From JARYLZ01 sp964388275 (GTDB lineage: Bacteria > Bacteroidota > Ignavibacteria > SZUA-365): 64,000 bases of DNA. This document shows, in pieces, positions 27,379-34,787 of the stretch. A program made the translations under genes and the position numbers. Positions within the stretch are counted from its first letter, which is position 1, and each line of letters starts with the position of its first letter. The notes under the pieces are model-generated. The model did no database searches, had not been told where the DNA came from, and saw only the letters and a list, made by a program, of their open reading frames with translations. The stretch covers positions 139,277-203,276 of the forward strand of contig CAYLZD010000001.1 in assembly GCA_964388275.1 (NCBI GenBank), in the 5' to 3' direction.

Positions 27379-27843
27379 CTATGAGCGTTCCAGATCGGTC
27401 ACGAGATTGAATCTCGTGATGCGGGTTTTCTGGAGTATATTCATCACATCTTCCACCGGTCCGAACGGCGCTTCCTTGTCGCCGCGGATTACGGTGCGCA
27501 ACTTCGGATTCGAAACACGCGCCTGTATGAGAAGATCCGGCAGCTGTTCCACGGTCACCTCCGCGCTCATGGTTCTGGCGCCGGCGGGACCGAAAAGCTT
27601 GATGCGAAGATTCGGAGAATCGACGCCGAGGTGGATCTTCCCGCTTTTCTCGATCGAGATTATCATCACGTCGGATTCGGGCAGTTTGAAGGCGGAATGG
27701 GAACTCGGCAGCACGAGCTGCACGTCCTCCGGCGCCTTGAACTGCGTTGTGAGCATGAAAAACGTCAGCAGCAGGAACGCTATATCGACCATTGGCGTCA
27801 TGTCGATGCGTATGCCGATGCGTTTTTTCTTTCTTTGTGCCAT
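27379..27843 (-). CDS. exbD: ExbD/TolR-family biopolymer transport protein (first copy)
   Basis: A 154-residue ExbD subunit with the same membrane helix as its neighbour (RIDMTPMVDIAFLLLTFFML, about residues 10-29), including the proton-carrying Asp. The periplasmic half differs from the second copy (PNLRIKLFGPAGARTM; VIRGDKEAPFGPVEDVMNIL), so the two proteins are diverged duplicates rather than recent copies. It lies 24 bases downstream of exbB. It probably forms a heteromeric 5:2-type complex with ExbB; the stoichiometry is known from E. coli, not from this sequence. Confidence 0.94.
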   Translation of the reverse strand: MAQRKKKRIGIRIDMTPMVDIAFLLLTFFMLTTQFKAPEDVQLVLPSSHSAFKLPESDVMIISIEKSGKIHLGVDSPNLRIKLFGPAGARTMSAEVTVEQLPDLLIQARVSNPKLRTVIRGDKEAPFGPVEDVMNILQKTRITRFNLVTDLERS

Positions 27844-27867
27844 GGACTGCCTCGCTTAAAGGAGGTG

Positions 27868-28593
27868 TCACTTTTTGTTGCGCAGCGAAAGAGACTGGAT
27901 GATCGAATAGCTGGCTTCGTCGATCATGTACGTGAAGTTGTCGACTTTGGTCGTGAATACGTTGTAGGCGACGATGCCCGCGATGGCGCCGATAAGACCG
28001 CCCGCCGTGTTGATCAGAGCTTCGGAGATGCCGATGGAAAGCTGTATGGCATCCGGAGCGCCGGCATGGGCAAGAGCGCGGAATGCGCGGATCATGCCGA
28101 TGGTTGTGCCAAGCAAGCCGACCATGGTGGCGACCGAAGCGATTGTGGAAAGGGCGACGAGATTCCGCTCGAGCAGAGGCACTTCAAGCATCATGGCTTC
28201 CTCGATCGCGCGCTGTACTTCCTCCATGGCTTCCTTCTCCTCGATGGTCTTGCCCGACGCATGAAGCATCTTGTAGCGTTCGAGTCCTGTTCTGAGTACG
28301 TTGGCGCAGGAGCCGCGCTGTGCGTCACAGGCGCCGATGGCTTCGTCAATCTTGCCGGCATTGATCTGTTGCTGCACTTCCTTGAGGAACTTGGTCAGCG
28401 AGCCCTTGCCCTTGGCTTTCCGCAATGAAAAGACTCGCTCGAAAATGAAAGCTATGACCATGATGGTGATGGCTATCAAGGCGATTACAAGCGGACCTCC
28501 GTCTCTAATGAAGTCGGGCAGCATGAAAAAGATCACTACGGCTGCGCCGAAAGCGATGATCAGCAGAAGGGTGATGAAAATCGACTGTTTCAT
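27868..28593 (-). CDS. exbB: ExbB/TolQ/MotA-family proton-channel protein
   Basis: The pentameric scaffold of the proton channel that energises TonB. The 241 residues have an N-terminal pair of hydrophobic helices (about 5-25 and 34-52), a cytoplasmic helical domain, and two further spans in the C-terminal half. The conserved MotA/TolQ/ExbB motif (LSTIASVATMVGLLGTTIGMIRAFRAL and INTAGGLIGAIAGIVAYN) is clear. It starts 27 bases after the STAS-domain gene and heads the exbB-exbD-exbD-tonB run. The extra N-terminal helix is common in the Bacteroidota-type ExbB. Confidence 0.94.
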   Translation of the reverse strand: MKQSIFITLLLIIAFGAAVVIFFMLPDFIRDGGPLVIALIAITIMVIAFIFERVFSLRKAKGKGSLTKFLKEVQQQINAGKIDEAIGACDAQRGSCANVLRTGLERYKMLHASGKTIEEKEAMEEVQRAIEEAMMLEVPLLERNLVALSTIASVATMVGLLGTTIGMIRAFRALAHAGAPDAIQLSIGISEALINTAGGLIGAIAGIVAYNVFTTKVDNFTYMIDEASYSIIQSLSLRNKK

Positions 28594-28620
28594 GGACTTT
28601 GAACCTTGGTTTGTGAATTA

Positions 28621-28980
28621 TTATGACTGGGACTCTGCTTCGAAGTTTTTAATAGCCTCGTCGCGTGTTTCTTCCACATCGATGACGCGTGTCAGGCTGG
28701 TAATAACGAAGACGTTCTTGACGCCTTTATCGAGGCCGCTGACCTTGATTCTTCCGTTCTCTTTGATATATGCGCTGTGTATGCTGACGAGCGCGCCGAT
28801 GCCGGAACTGTTCAGATAGGTCACACCCGAAAGATCGAGCAACAGCTTTCTGTTGCCCTGGTCGAGGAAATCCTTTGCCCGGGCCTTCAGTTCGTCGGTC
28901 TCGTCTCCGCCGATGATCGATCCCCGAGGTTCGAGGACAGCGATCTCGAGATTGTTGAGCGTGGTGGCTTTGATGGACAT
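28621..28980 (-). CDS. STAS-domain protein, anti-sigma-factor-antagonist-like
   Basis: A 119-residue single STAS domain like SpoIIAA/RsbV anti-anti-sigma factors, which bind or release an anti-sigma kinase according to their phosphorylation. The motif LLLDLSGVTYLNSSGIGALVSIHSAYI (about residues 46-72) holds the Ser in the phosphorylatable position. The partner kinase or phosphatase is not in the window. It is the first gene of the unit that continues into exbB, 27 bases away, and is preceded by the sigma-54-like promoter and the palindromes at 29111-29230. A role in cell-surface or membrane organisation is equally possible. Confidence 0.9.
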   Translation of the reverse strand: MSIKATTLNNLEIAVLEPRGSIIGGDETDELKARAKDFLDQGNRKLLLDLSGVTYLNSSGIGALVSIHSAYIKENGRIKVSGLDKGVKNVFVITSLTRVIDVEETRDEAIKNFEAESQS

Positions 28981-29062
28981 TTCTTCTTCCTCACACTATT
29001 TGATTGATGAATTGCATTCTGTCCTGCTGGATCGATTCTACCGAACTTCTCAACCATTCATC

Positions 29063-29078
29063 TGCGAATTCAATGCCA
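29063..29078 (-). promoter_or_regulatory. Sigma-54-like promoter for the STAS-exbB operon
   Basis: The minus strand reads TGGCAT-TGAAT-TCGCA, close to the TGGCAC-N5-TTGCA consensus. The invariant GG and GC dinucleotides are present with the correct 10-base separation. Transcription would start near 29052, about 70 bases before the STAS start codon. Confidence 0.5.
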
Positions 29079-29110
29079 TGATAATGAAAGCGAAATAGCG
29101 AAAACTGGGG

Positions 29111-29125
29111 CATATTCAGAATATG
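29111..29125. promoter_or_regulatory. 15-bp palindrome near the sigma-54-like promoter
   Basis: CATATTC-A-GAATATG is a perfect 7-bp inverted repeat about 33 bases upstream of the sigma-54-like element. It could bind IHF-like or other regulators; the sequence is unrelated to the two ATTGCA palindromes. Confidence 0.35.
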
Positions 29126-29136
29126 GATTGCCGGTC

Positions 29137-29155
29137 GGATTGCATTATGCAATCC
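29137..29155. promoter_or_regulatory. Putative enhancer site 1 for the sigma-54 activator
   Basis: GGATTGCATTATGCAATCC is a perfect 9-bp inverted repeat around one central base. Its core ATTGCATTATGCAAT recurs 77 bases away. It lies about 95 bases upstream of the predicted start, the usual place for an NtrC-type enhancer. Confidence 0.5.
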
Positions 29156-29215
29156 AAATGGACGTGTATCGACGCGAGAATCTCTACTATACTATTTTTA
29201 TGGATTATACCGATT

Positions 29216-29230
29216 ATTGCATTTTGCAAT
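29216..29230. promoter_or_regulatory. Putative enhancer site 2 for the sigma-54 activator
   Basis: ATTGCA-TTT-TGCAAT repeats the core of site 1 with one base changed. Its centre (29223) is 77 bases from the centre of site 1 (29146), about seven helical turns. Confidence 0.5.
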
Positions 29231-29322
29231 GCCGTGGAATCGCCATTCGCACTTCTCCTGACGGAGCGGGATTTGAAGGAGGGCTTTGCCGCATCTCGAA
29301 AAATGTGACGTCCTCAATCGAG

Positions 29323-30648
29323 TCAGAGACCGAATTTTTTCCGTTTTCTCCAAAGAGTAGCCGTATCGATTCCGAGGATTCTCGCGGCTTCCTCGTAATC
29401 GGCGGCTGATTTCAGAACACGCCGTATATGCTGTTTTTCCATCTCCTCGAGAGAAAGCGCGGATATTCTTGAGTCGGAAGCTCTGATTTCGTCCGGCATG
29501 TGCTCGAGTTCTATTTTCTTCTCCCCGGCGAGTAGGACGGCTCTTTCGATCGCGTGCTCGAGTTCCCGCACGTTGCCCTTCCAATCATAGCGCTGAAGTA
29601 CTTCCAGAGCTTCATCACTGATATCCGGCCGGTTTCCGTGTGAAAAGCGGCCGAGAAAATGCTGTACGAGGAGAGGAATGTCTTCAGGCCTTTCGCGCAG
29701 CGGCGGGAGTTTGATCCGGACCGCGTTCAATCTGTAGAACAGATCCTCCCTTATGCTTCCGTCAAGCAGCGCTTCGTCGAGTTTGCGGTTGGTGGCGGCG
29801 ATCACGCGAACATCGGCTATTCGAGTCCGGTTTGTGCCCACCGGTTCGTATTCCCTGTTCTGCAGCACGCGAAGAAGTTTTACTTGTGTGGGCGGTGGAA
29901 TTTCCGCGATCTCATCGAGAAATATCGTGCCGCCTTCGGCGGCTTCGAAGCGGCCCGCCCGGTCGCGCAACGCTCCGGTGAACGCCCCTTTCACATGTCC
30001 GAAGAGTTCGCTTTCGAGGAGTTGTTCCGGCAAGGCGGCGCAGTTGACCGTTACGAAGGGTTTATCGGCCCGCGCGCTGCGCTTGTGTATGAATCTCGCC
30101 ACCACTTCCTTGCCGGTGCCGCTCTCGCCCTCAATAAGCACGCTCATGGCGCTGTCGGCGAGCCGGGCTGCGAGATCCATCTGTTCGCGCATGGATGCGC
30201 TCCTGGTAACCACATCGCCGCTCGCCTGCAGTTCATCGAGGCGTCTGCGCAGGTCCTTGACCTCCACGGTCAGACGGTGATGTTCCCACATTTTCTGTAC
30301 GAAAGTCTGCAGTTCGCTGGCATCGAAAGGTTTCTGCATATAATGGTATGCGCCCTTTCGCACGGCTTCTATCGCGCTCTGGATCGAGCCGTGAGCCGTG
30401 ATCACAGCCACGGTTGTCGCAGGCGAAACCATGCGGATTTCATCGAGCAGTTGCATTCCGTCGATGGGCGACATTTTCAAGTCGAGCAGGGCGAGATCGA
30501 AAACATCTTCACGAATCGCTTGCAGAGCTTCCAGGGGCCGGGAAATCAGCCGAGCGCGGAAGCCGATATTCTCTAAACAGATCCCGATGGTCTTTAAAAT
30601 GTTGGTTTCGTCGTCGACGACCAGCACATATGCACCGGACCCTTGCAT
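29323..30648 (-). CDS. Sigma-54-dependent response regulator (NtrC family)
   Basis: A DNA-binding transcriptional activator phosphorylated by the adjacent histidine kinase. The start is the ATG at 30648, which overlaps the kinase stop codon by one base (TGATG). Longer in-frame readings are low-complexity extensions into the kinase gene. The 441 residues carry a receiver domain (1-120, with phospho-acceptor Asp56 in ALLDLKMSPIDG) and an AAA+ domain (Walker A GESGTGKE, the sigma-54-contacting GAFTGA loop, Walker B GGTIFLDEI). A C-terminal Fis-type helix-turn-helix (RILGIDTATLWRKRKKFGL) ends the protein. All elements for sigma-54 activation are intact. The likely target is the promoter immediately downstream at 29063. 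Other targets in the genome are expected. Confidence 0.93.
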   Translation of the reverse strand: MQGSGAYVLVVDDETNILKTIGICLENIGFRARLISRPLEALQAIREDVFDLALLDLKMSPIDGMQLLDEIRMVSPATTVAVITAHGSIQSAIEAVRKGAYHYMQKPFDASELQTFVQKMWEHHRLTVEVKDLRRRLDELQASGDVVTRSASMREQMDLAARLADSAMSVLIEGESGTGKEVVARFIHKRSARADKPFVTVNCAALPEQLLESELFGHVKGAFTGALRDRAGRFEAAEGGTIFLDEIAEIPPPTQVKLLRVLQNREYEPVGTNRTRIADVRVIAATNRKLDEALLDGSIREDLFYRLNAVRIKLPPLRERPEDIPLLVQHFLGRFSHGNRPDISDEALEVLQRYDWKGNVRELEHAIERAVLLAGEKKIELEHMPDEIRASDSRISALSLEEMEKQHIRRVLKSAADYEEAARILGIDTATLWRKRKKFGL

Positions 30649-32495
30649 CAGGCCTCCATAAGCGGCAACCAGAAACGAAATACGCTCCCCTCTCCCAGGC
30701 GGCTTTCGACGCGTATCTCTCCGCCGTGGTTTTCCACCACCCGCCGGGCGATGGCGAGTCCGAGCCCGACGCTGCCGGGCATGTCGTCTCCCGCGACCTT
30801 GTGCTGGACGAAGGGTTCGAAAATTTCTTCCAGCTTGTCGGCTGGAATGCCTCTTCCGGTATCCGAAATTTCGACCAGCAATTTCCCGGCATCCAGCCGC
30901 GCCGATATGCCGATGCCGCCGCCTTCCGGAGTGTAGCGCACGGCGTTGCCGGCCAGATTCACTATCACCCAGCAGAGCTGCTGGAAGTTCCCCCTGACAG
31001 GCGGAATGCCTTCGGCCACATGACGGCTCAACAGCAGGCGCTTTTCCCTGATTGGAAGTTCGATGGTCAGCAGGGATTCCTCGATGACCCGGGCCACGTC
31101 CACGAGTTCCTCGCCGACGCCGCCGCGCACGGACTCCAGCCGAGACAGCGCGAGAAGTTCCTCCACCAGTTTTTTCAGCCGCGCGCAATCGCGACCGGCG
31201 CCTTCGAGCAAATCGCGCTGCTCGTCGTTCAACTCGCCGACCATGCGCTGCAGCAATATGTCCACCGACATCGTTATCGACGTCAGGGGCGTGCGGAATT
31301 CGTGAGAGACGGCGGCCAGGAAATCCGATTTCATGGTTTCGAGCAGCTTGAAGCGGGTGACATCCTGAAACAGCGTGACAACGCCGACACGAAGGCCTCG
31401 ATCGTCCTTTATTACCCGCCTCCGGGGCCGGAAATACATGGTCGAGTCGTCGCGGCGTACTTCTATCACCGTATCCTGTGACGCCGCTTCATCGTCCATG
31501 GTATCCGAGCACAGGGCGGCCGGCCACTTTTCATCGGTGAATATCTCGTCGGGACGGCGTCCATCCGGATCCTGCATTCCGGCCGCGATCGGCGCGAGAG
31601 CGCGTGCCGCTTCGTTGATCATCAGCAGCCGATCGTTCGAATCGGTAACGATAACGGGATCCGAGATGCTGGCAATGATGGCCTGGGACCTGTTCTTCTC
31701 CGCGATTATGTTCTGGACGTTCATCTCCTCGTAGGCCCGAAGGCGTTCGGTCATCTTGTTGAACTCCGTGCCGAGGGCTCCGAGTTCGTCGTCCGTAAGA
31801 ATGTCGATCTTCCTGTCAAGCTGACCGCGCCCAATGCCGCTGACCGTGCCTGTAAGCGCCTTGACTGGTCTCACGATGCGCCGCGTGAAAGTAATGCTTG
31901 CGATCACGCCCAGTCCGATATTCAGGAGGGTGGCGGCTATGATGACCAGCGCGGATGTGCGGGCGCTCTTCTGGGCCTCTTCATTGGCCCGGAGTATGCC
32001 CGACTGGTTGAGGTCGAGAATCTGGAATCCCCTCGCCTTCTGCGCTTCGGTTACCGGCCGGATGATCTGAAACTGGAAGTCGCGGAGCAGCGATCCCGGC
32101 GCTCCCTGCTCTATCATGGACTGTATGCTGTCCGTCAGGACGAGAAAGCGCTTGTAAGTGAGCAACAGCGTGTCCAGCGAACGTCTTACCGCGCTGTCGC
32201 CCGCCTGCGCCTGCGCTTTCTGATACCACTCGAGGAACATATCTCGATGTTCGTTGAAAGTCATCCGAGCCACGTCCACGTCCTGCACGAGCATCTCCAT
32301 CTGTGCGCTCTCCTGCAGCTGCAGGGCTTTGAGCAGATTCTCCGCGGCCAGGAGGCCGTGATATCTGTCCCGGTATATCTTGTCCGCTTCATCCCTCAGG
32401 GATTGAACATTCAGCAACACGACCAGCGCCGTGATGATCCCTATGCCGACGATGACGAGGTAGCCGAAGCCGATTTTTATGCTGAGACTGCTCAT
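30648..32495 (-). CDS. Membrane sensor histidine kinase
   Basis: A sensor kinase that phosphorylates the response regulator encoded next to it. The ATG at 32495 overlaps the stop codon of the small Cys-rich gene (ATGA), so this start is well supported. The 615 residues run as follows: membrane span 1 (about 8-29), a helical periplasmic sensor (about 32-180, containing the QLQESAQMEMLVQDVDVARM segment), membrane span 2 (about 185-208), HAMP, a PAS domain (IASISDPVIVTDSNDRLL), HisKA with the phospho-acceptor His in AAVSHEFRTPLTS, and HATPase (NLAGNAVRYTPEG; DTGRGIPADKLEEIFEPF; GLGLAIARRV). The four-helix-type sensor fold suggests detection of a small ligand or envelope state. Its operon of envelope genes points to cell-surface stress, by inference. 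Confidence 0.92.
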   Translation of the reverse strand: MSSLSIKIGFGYLVIVGIGIITALVVLLNVQSLRDEADKIYRDRYHGLLAAENLLKALQLQESAQMEMLVQDVDVARMTFNEHRDMFLEWYQKAQAQAGDSAVRRSLDTLLLTYKRFLVLTDSIQSMIEQGAPGSLLRDFQFQIIRPVTEAQKARGFQILDLNQSGILRANEEAQKSARTSALVIIAATLLNIGLGVIASITFTRRIVRPVKALTGTVSGIGRGQLDRKIDILTDDELGALGTEFNKMTERLRAYEEMNVQNIIAEKNRSQAIIASISDPVIVTDSNDRLLMINEAARALAPIAAGMQDPDGRRPDEIFTDEKWPAALCSDTMDDEAASQDTVIEVRRDDSTMYFRPRRRVIKDDRGLRVGVVTLFQDVTRFKLLETMKSDFLAAVSHEFRTPLTSITMSVDILLQRMVGELNDEQRDLLEGAGRDCARLKKLVEELLALSRLESVRGGVGEELVDVARVIEESLLTIELPIREKRLLLSRHVAEGIPPVRGNFQQLCWVIVNLAGNAVRYTPEGGGIGISARLDAGKLLVEISDTGRGIPADKLEEIFEPFVQHKVAGDDMPGSVGLGLAIARRVVENHGGEIRVESRLGEGSVFRFWLPLMEA

Positions 32496-32734
32496 CGCAT
32501 GATACAGCGCGTATGCTTGTTGTTGTGCCGCCCTGCGGCCTCGCACCAGACTCCCACGTCGCGCCTGCAGGCGCCAACCGCGGCGGGGTCGGCGAATCCG
32601 GCATACGGACATGAATAATCGCAGTATTCGGGATAATCCGAATCGTATTTCATATCACCTCTGGCCGTCCTTCCGGCATCAGGCAAGTCCGCCGTTTCAG
32701 CCGGACCCGGCTTCTTTTTTTTCATCCCGCTCAT
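32492..32734 (-). CDS. Small Cys-rich protein between the LPS-type genes and the histidine kinase
   Basis: An 80-residue protein with no recognised family. The N-terminus is Lys/Pro-rich (MSGMKKKKPGP) and the C-terminal half is cysteine- and tyrosine-rich: C-x3-C in EYCDYSCPYAGF, then AVGACRRD, VWCEAAG and TRCIMR. Two His lie near the end (GRHNNKH). This pattern suggests a small metal- or Fe-S-binding module. It begins six bases after the O-antigen ligase fusion's stop codon and ends in an ATGA overlap with the histidine kinase, so it sits inside one tightly packed operon. Two starts nine bases apart (32734, 32725) are both possible. Confidence 0.7.
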   Translation of the reverse strand: MSGMKKKKPGPAETADLPDAGRTARGDMKYDSDYPEYCDYSCPYAGFADPAAVGACRRDVGVWCEAAGRHNNKHTRCIMR

Positions 32735-32740
32735 CCGCCG

Positions 32741-34780
32741 TCACTTCCGATCACTCTTCACGCTCCATAGTTTCGCGTACTTTGCCAGAACGTAGGACGC
32801 TGAGAGGCGGCAGAGAAGGTAGCCATGGCGTCCGTCAAGAAATCCCGCCTTCAGCACGTACATTTTGAAAAATACTGCCCACGGGCGCAAAATCACATCA
32901 GCGAAGGACGCGCCTTTGCCGGCGGAGGCCATATCCTGCGCTGCAAGAGTTGTGTAACGGTTGAGTTTGGAGAAATAGTGATCGAGATCTCTATCCGTAA
33001 AGTGAAGGAGGTCATGCTGAAGATCGACCACCTCGCCTTCAGTCTCGAGTTCCTCGTGCACCAGAGCGTCGTTGAAACGCGCTCGTGATTTTCTGAACAG
33101 CCGAGTGACATATCCTGGATACCAGCCGCAGTGCCGAATCCACTTGCCAAGGAAATAAGCTCTTCGTGCCATCCGGAAGGCCGCGGCGGAAGGACTGCTC
33201 GTCAGCACGGACCGGATTTCCTCCGCGAGTTCCGGCGTAACGCGCTCGTCAGCGTCCAGCCAGAGCACCCATTCGTTTCGCGTATGCCCGAGAGCCAGCG
33301 TCTTGGCCGCAGCGAATCCGAGCCATTCTTCCACAAAGACCCTGGCGCCGCGAGCACGCGCAATTTCTACGGTGGCGTCAGTGCTAGCGGCGTCTACGAT
33401 TACTATGTCGCCGACGCCGGCCACGCTGTCGAGACAGGCTGCTATATTATGCTCCTCATTCCGGGTGATGATTATCACGGACAACGGGAGCCAAGGTTCG
33501 AAATGCGGCGCGCTGTCAATTGCGCCTTGCTCGACGGCCGGGACGTCATCTCCGGTCGTACCGGGGGCATTCCGTTTCCGCCCTGCGCTGACGGCGATAC
33601 CGGCGCAGGTCCACAGCAGCACAAGTATCTCGTGATCGCCGAAATTGTACTCGGCAAAGCCGTTTATCAGGAAAGCGATGAACGCGGCGAGAGCCCCGAG
33701 CGCCGCCGCTGACGACAGCGTCCCGCGCGCGGCGCGGAAGGATCGCCACATGAGGCGCCAGAGCGCAGCGAAGAGCAACATGACCGACAGAAAGCCGACG
33801 ATTCCGTGTGAAGCCAGCACATGAACATAGGTACTGTGCAGATGTCCCCCTTCGTCACGGCCCGCATCCGGCACGTATCGTCTGTATATCCGTCCCACGT
33901 CCCCGTCGCCGACTCCGAACACGGGCCTGTCAAGAAACATGCTCCAACCGGTTTTCCACATGCGCACGCGGCTTTGATTGCTGCGCACGACGGATGTAGT
34001 ATCGGTTTCGGCAGTGGAAAACATGCGCTCGGCGCGCTCCTGGAATGAATCGGGAGCGAGCAGCGCGAAGAGCAGCAGCAGGACCGGCACGGCGGCCAGC
34101 AGAGACCGGTGCGCCACCACGCCCATGAAAATCGCGGCTCCCGTGAAACCGAGCCAGCTGCTCCGGGTCTGTGTGAGCAGCAGCGCGTAAAGGATCACCA
34201 CGACCGCGGCAGCGGTTATCGCTCGCGCCGCCGGCGCCTCCTCTTTCCTGAAAACCAGCGGCAACGCGATCAGCAGGGCCATCATCTTCATTCCCGCCGA
34301 AGTCATATAGTGCTGGAAGTAACCGAGGCGCTCGAACGATTGCGAATAGTAGACCACTATATCGCCTATCGACTGGAACGCGGCCGCGGCGGCGATGGAA
34401 ACGATGAAGCGACCGAGAGCTTTTTCACCGGGAAATGCCGCGGGTATGAAGAAGACGACCGCCATCAGGAGCACCCGGCGCGAGTTGGAAAACGCTTCGC
34501 CGGGATACACGGCGAAAATGCACATGGCGAGAACAGATAGAAGGTATGGAACGAACACTACCTCGAGACCGCTGCGCCGGAACACGCCGGCTTTTCCGCT
34601 GACGCCGAGGTAGAGGAACAGCAAGCAGGCGAAAGCGAATGCGACTGACGAAAGGGCGATGGAAAAGAAGAGTCCGAGGATCTGCGCGATCACGGCGGCG
34701 GTGAAGGCCTTCAGGAATGGATCCATGCGCCGCCGCGCCGCGCCGATGGATTCGATGTTCGGGATCCGGGAATCCGTCAT
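32741..34780 (-). CDS. O-antigen ligase/polymerase-type membrane protein fused to a GT2 glycosyltransferase
   Basis: A 679-residue fusion. Residues 1-410 form a multi-span membrane protein of the O-antigen ligase (WaaL/Wzy_C) family, with about ten hydrophobic helices, the TRSSWLG motif and the periplasmic loop region containing VRSNQSRVRMWKTGW and GVGDGDVGRIYRRY. After a short linker (about 410-430), residues 430-679 form a cytoplasmic family-2 glycosyltransferase with SVIIITRNEEHNIAACLDSV, VDAASTDATV and DADER (D-x-D-type) motifs, resembling WaaE/KdtX-type LPS core transferases. One protein would thus couple sugar transfer to ligation at the membrane. It follows the MsbA-like gene by seven bases. 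No frameshift is seen, so the fusion looks genuine. Confidence 0.88.
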   Translation of the reverse strand: MTDSRIPNIESIGAARRRMDPFLKAFTAAVIAQILGLFFSIALSSVAFAFACLLFLYLGVSGKAGVFRRSGLEVVFVPYLLSVLAMCIFAVYPGEAFSNSRRVLLMAVVFFIPAAFPGEKALGRFIVSIAAAAAFQSIGDIVVYYSQSFERLGYFQHYMTSAGMKMMALLIALPLVFRKEEAPAARAITAAAVVVILYALLLTQTRSSWLGFTGAAIFMGVVAHRSLLAAVPVLLLLFALLAPDSFQERAERMFSTAETDTTSVVRSNQSRVRMWKTGWSMFLDRPVFGVGDGDVGRIYRRYVPDAGRDEGGHLHSTYVHVLASHGIVGFLSVMLLFAALWRLMWRSFRAARGTLSSAAALGALAAFIAFLINGFAEYNFGDHEILVLLWTCAGIAVSAGRKRNAPGTTGDDVPAVEQGAIDSAPHFEPWLPLSVIIITRNEEHNIAACLDSVAGVGDIVIVDAASTDATVEIARARGARVFVEEWLGFAAAKTLALGHTRNEWVLWLDADERVTPELAEEIRSVLTSSPSAAAFRMARRAYFLGKWIRHCGWYPGYVTRLFRKSRARFNDALVHEELETEGEVVDLQHDLLHFTDRDLDHYFSKLNRYTTLAAQDMASAGKGASFADVILRPWAVFFKMYVLKAGFLDGRHGYLLCRLSASYVLAKYAKLWSVKSDRK

Positions 34781-34787
34781 GGTATCG

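Larger units (their letters stand above)
28981..29322. promoter_or_regulatory. 342-bp regulatory gap with palindromes between the response regulator and STAS genes
   Basis: No gene is visible. The region is AT-rich and contains the sigma-54-like promoter (29063-29078), a CATATTC-A-GAATATG palindrome (29111-29125) and two ATTGCATTWTGCAAT palindromes, described separately. It lies immediately downstream of a sigma-54-dependent activator gene and upstream of the STAS-exbB operon. Confidence 0.6.

Noticed and set aside
30649..31188. Upstream extension of the response regulator frame by 180 residues
   Set aside because: The extension is Arg/Gly-rich shadow of the histidine kinase. The ATG at 30648, coupled to the kinase stop, gives the correct receiver-domain start.
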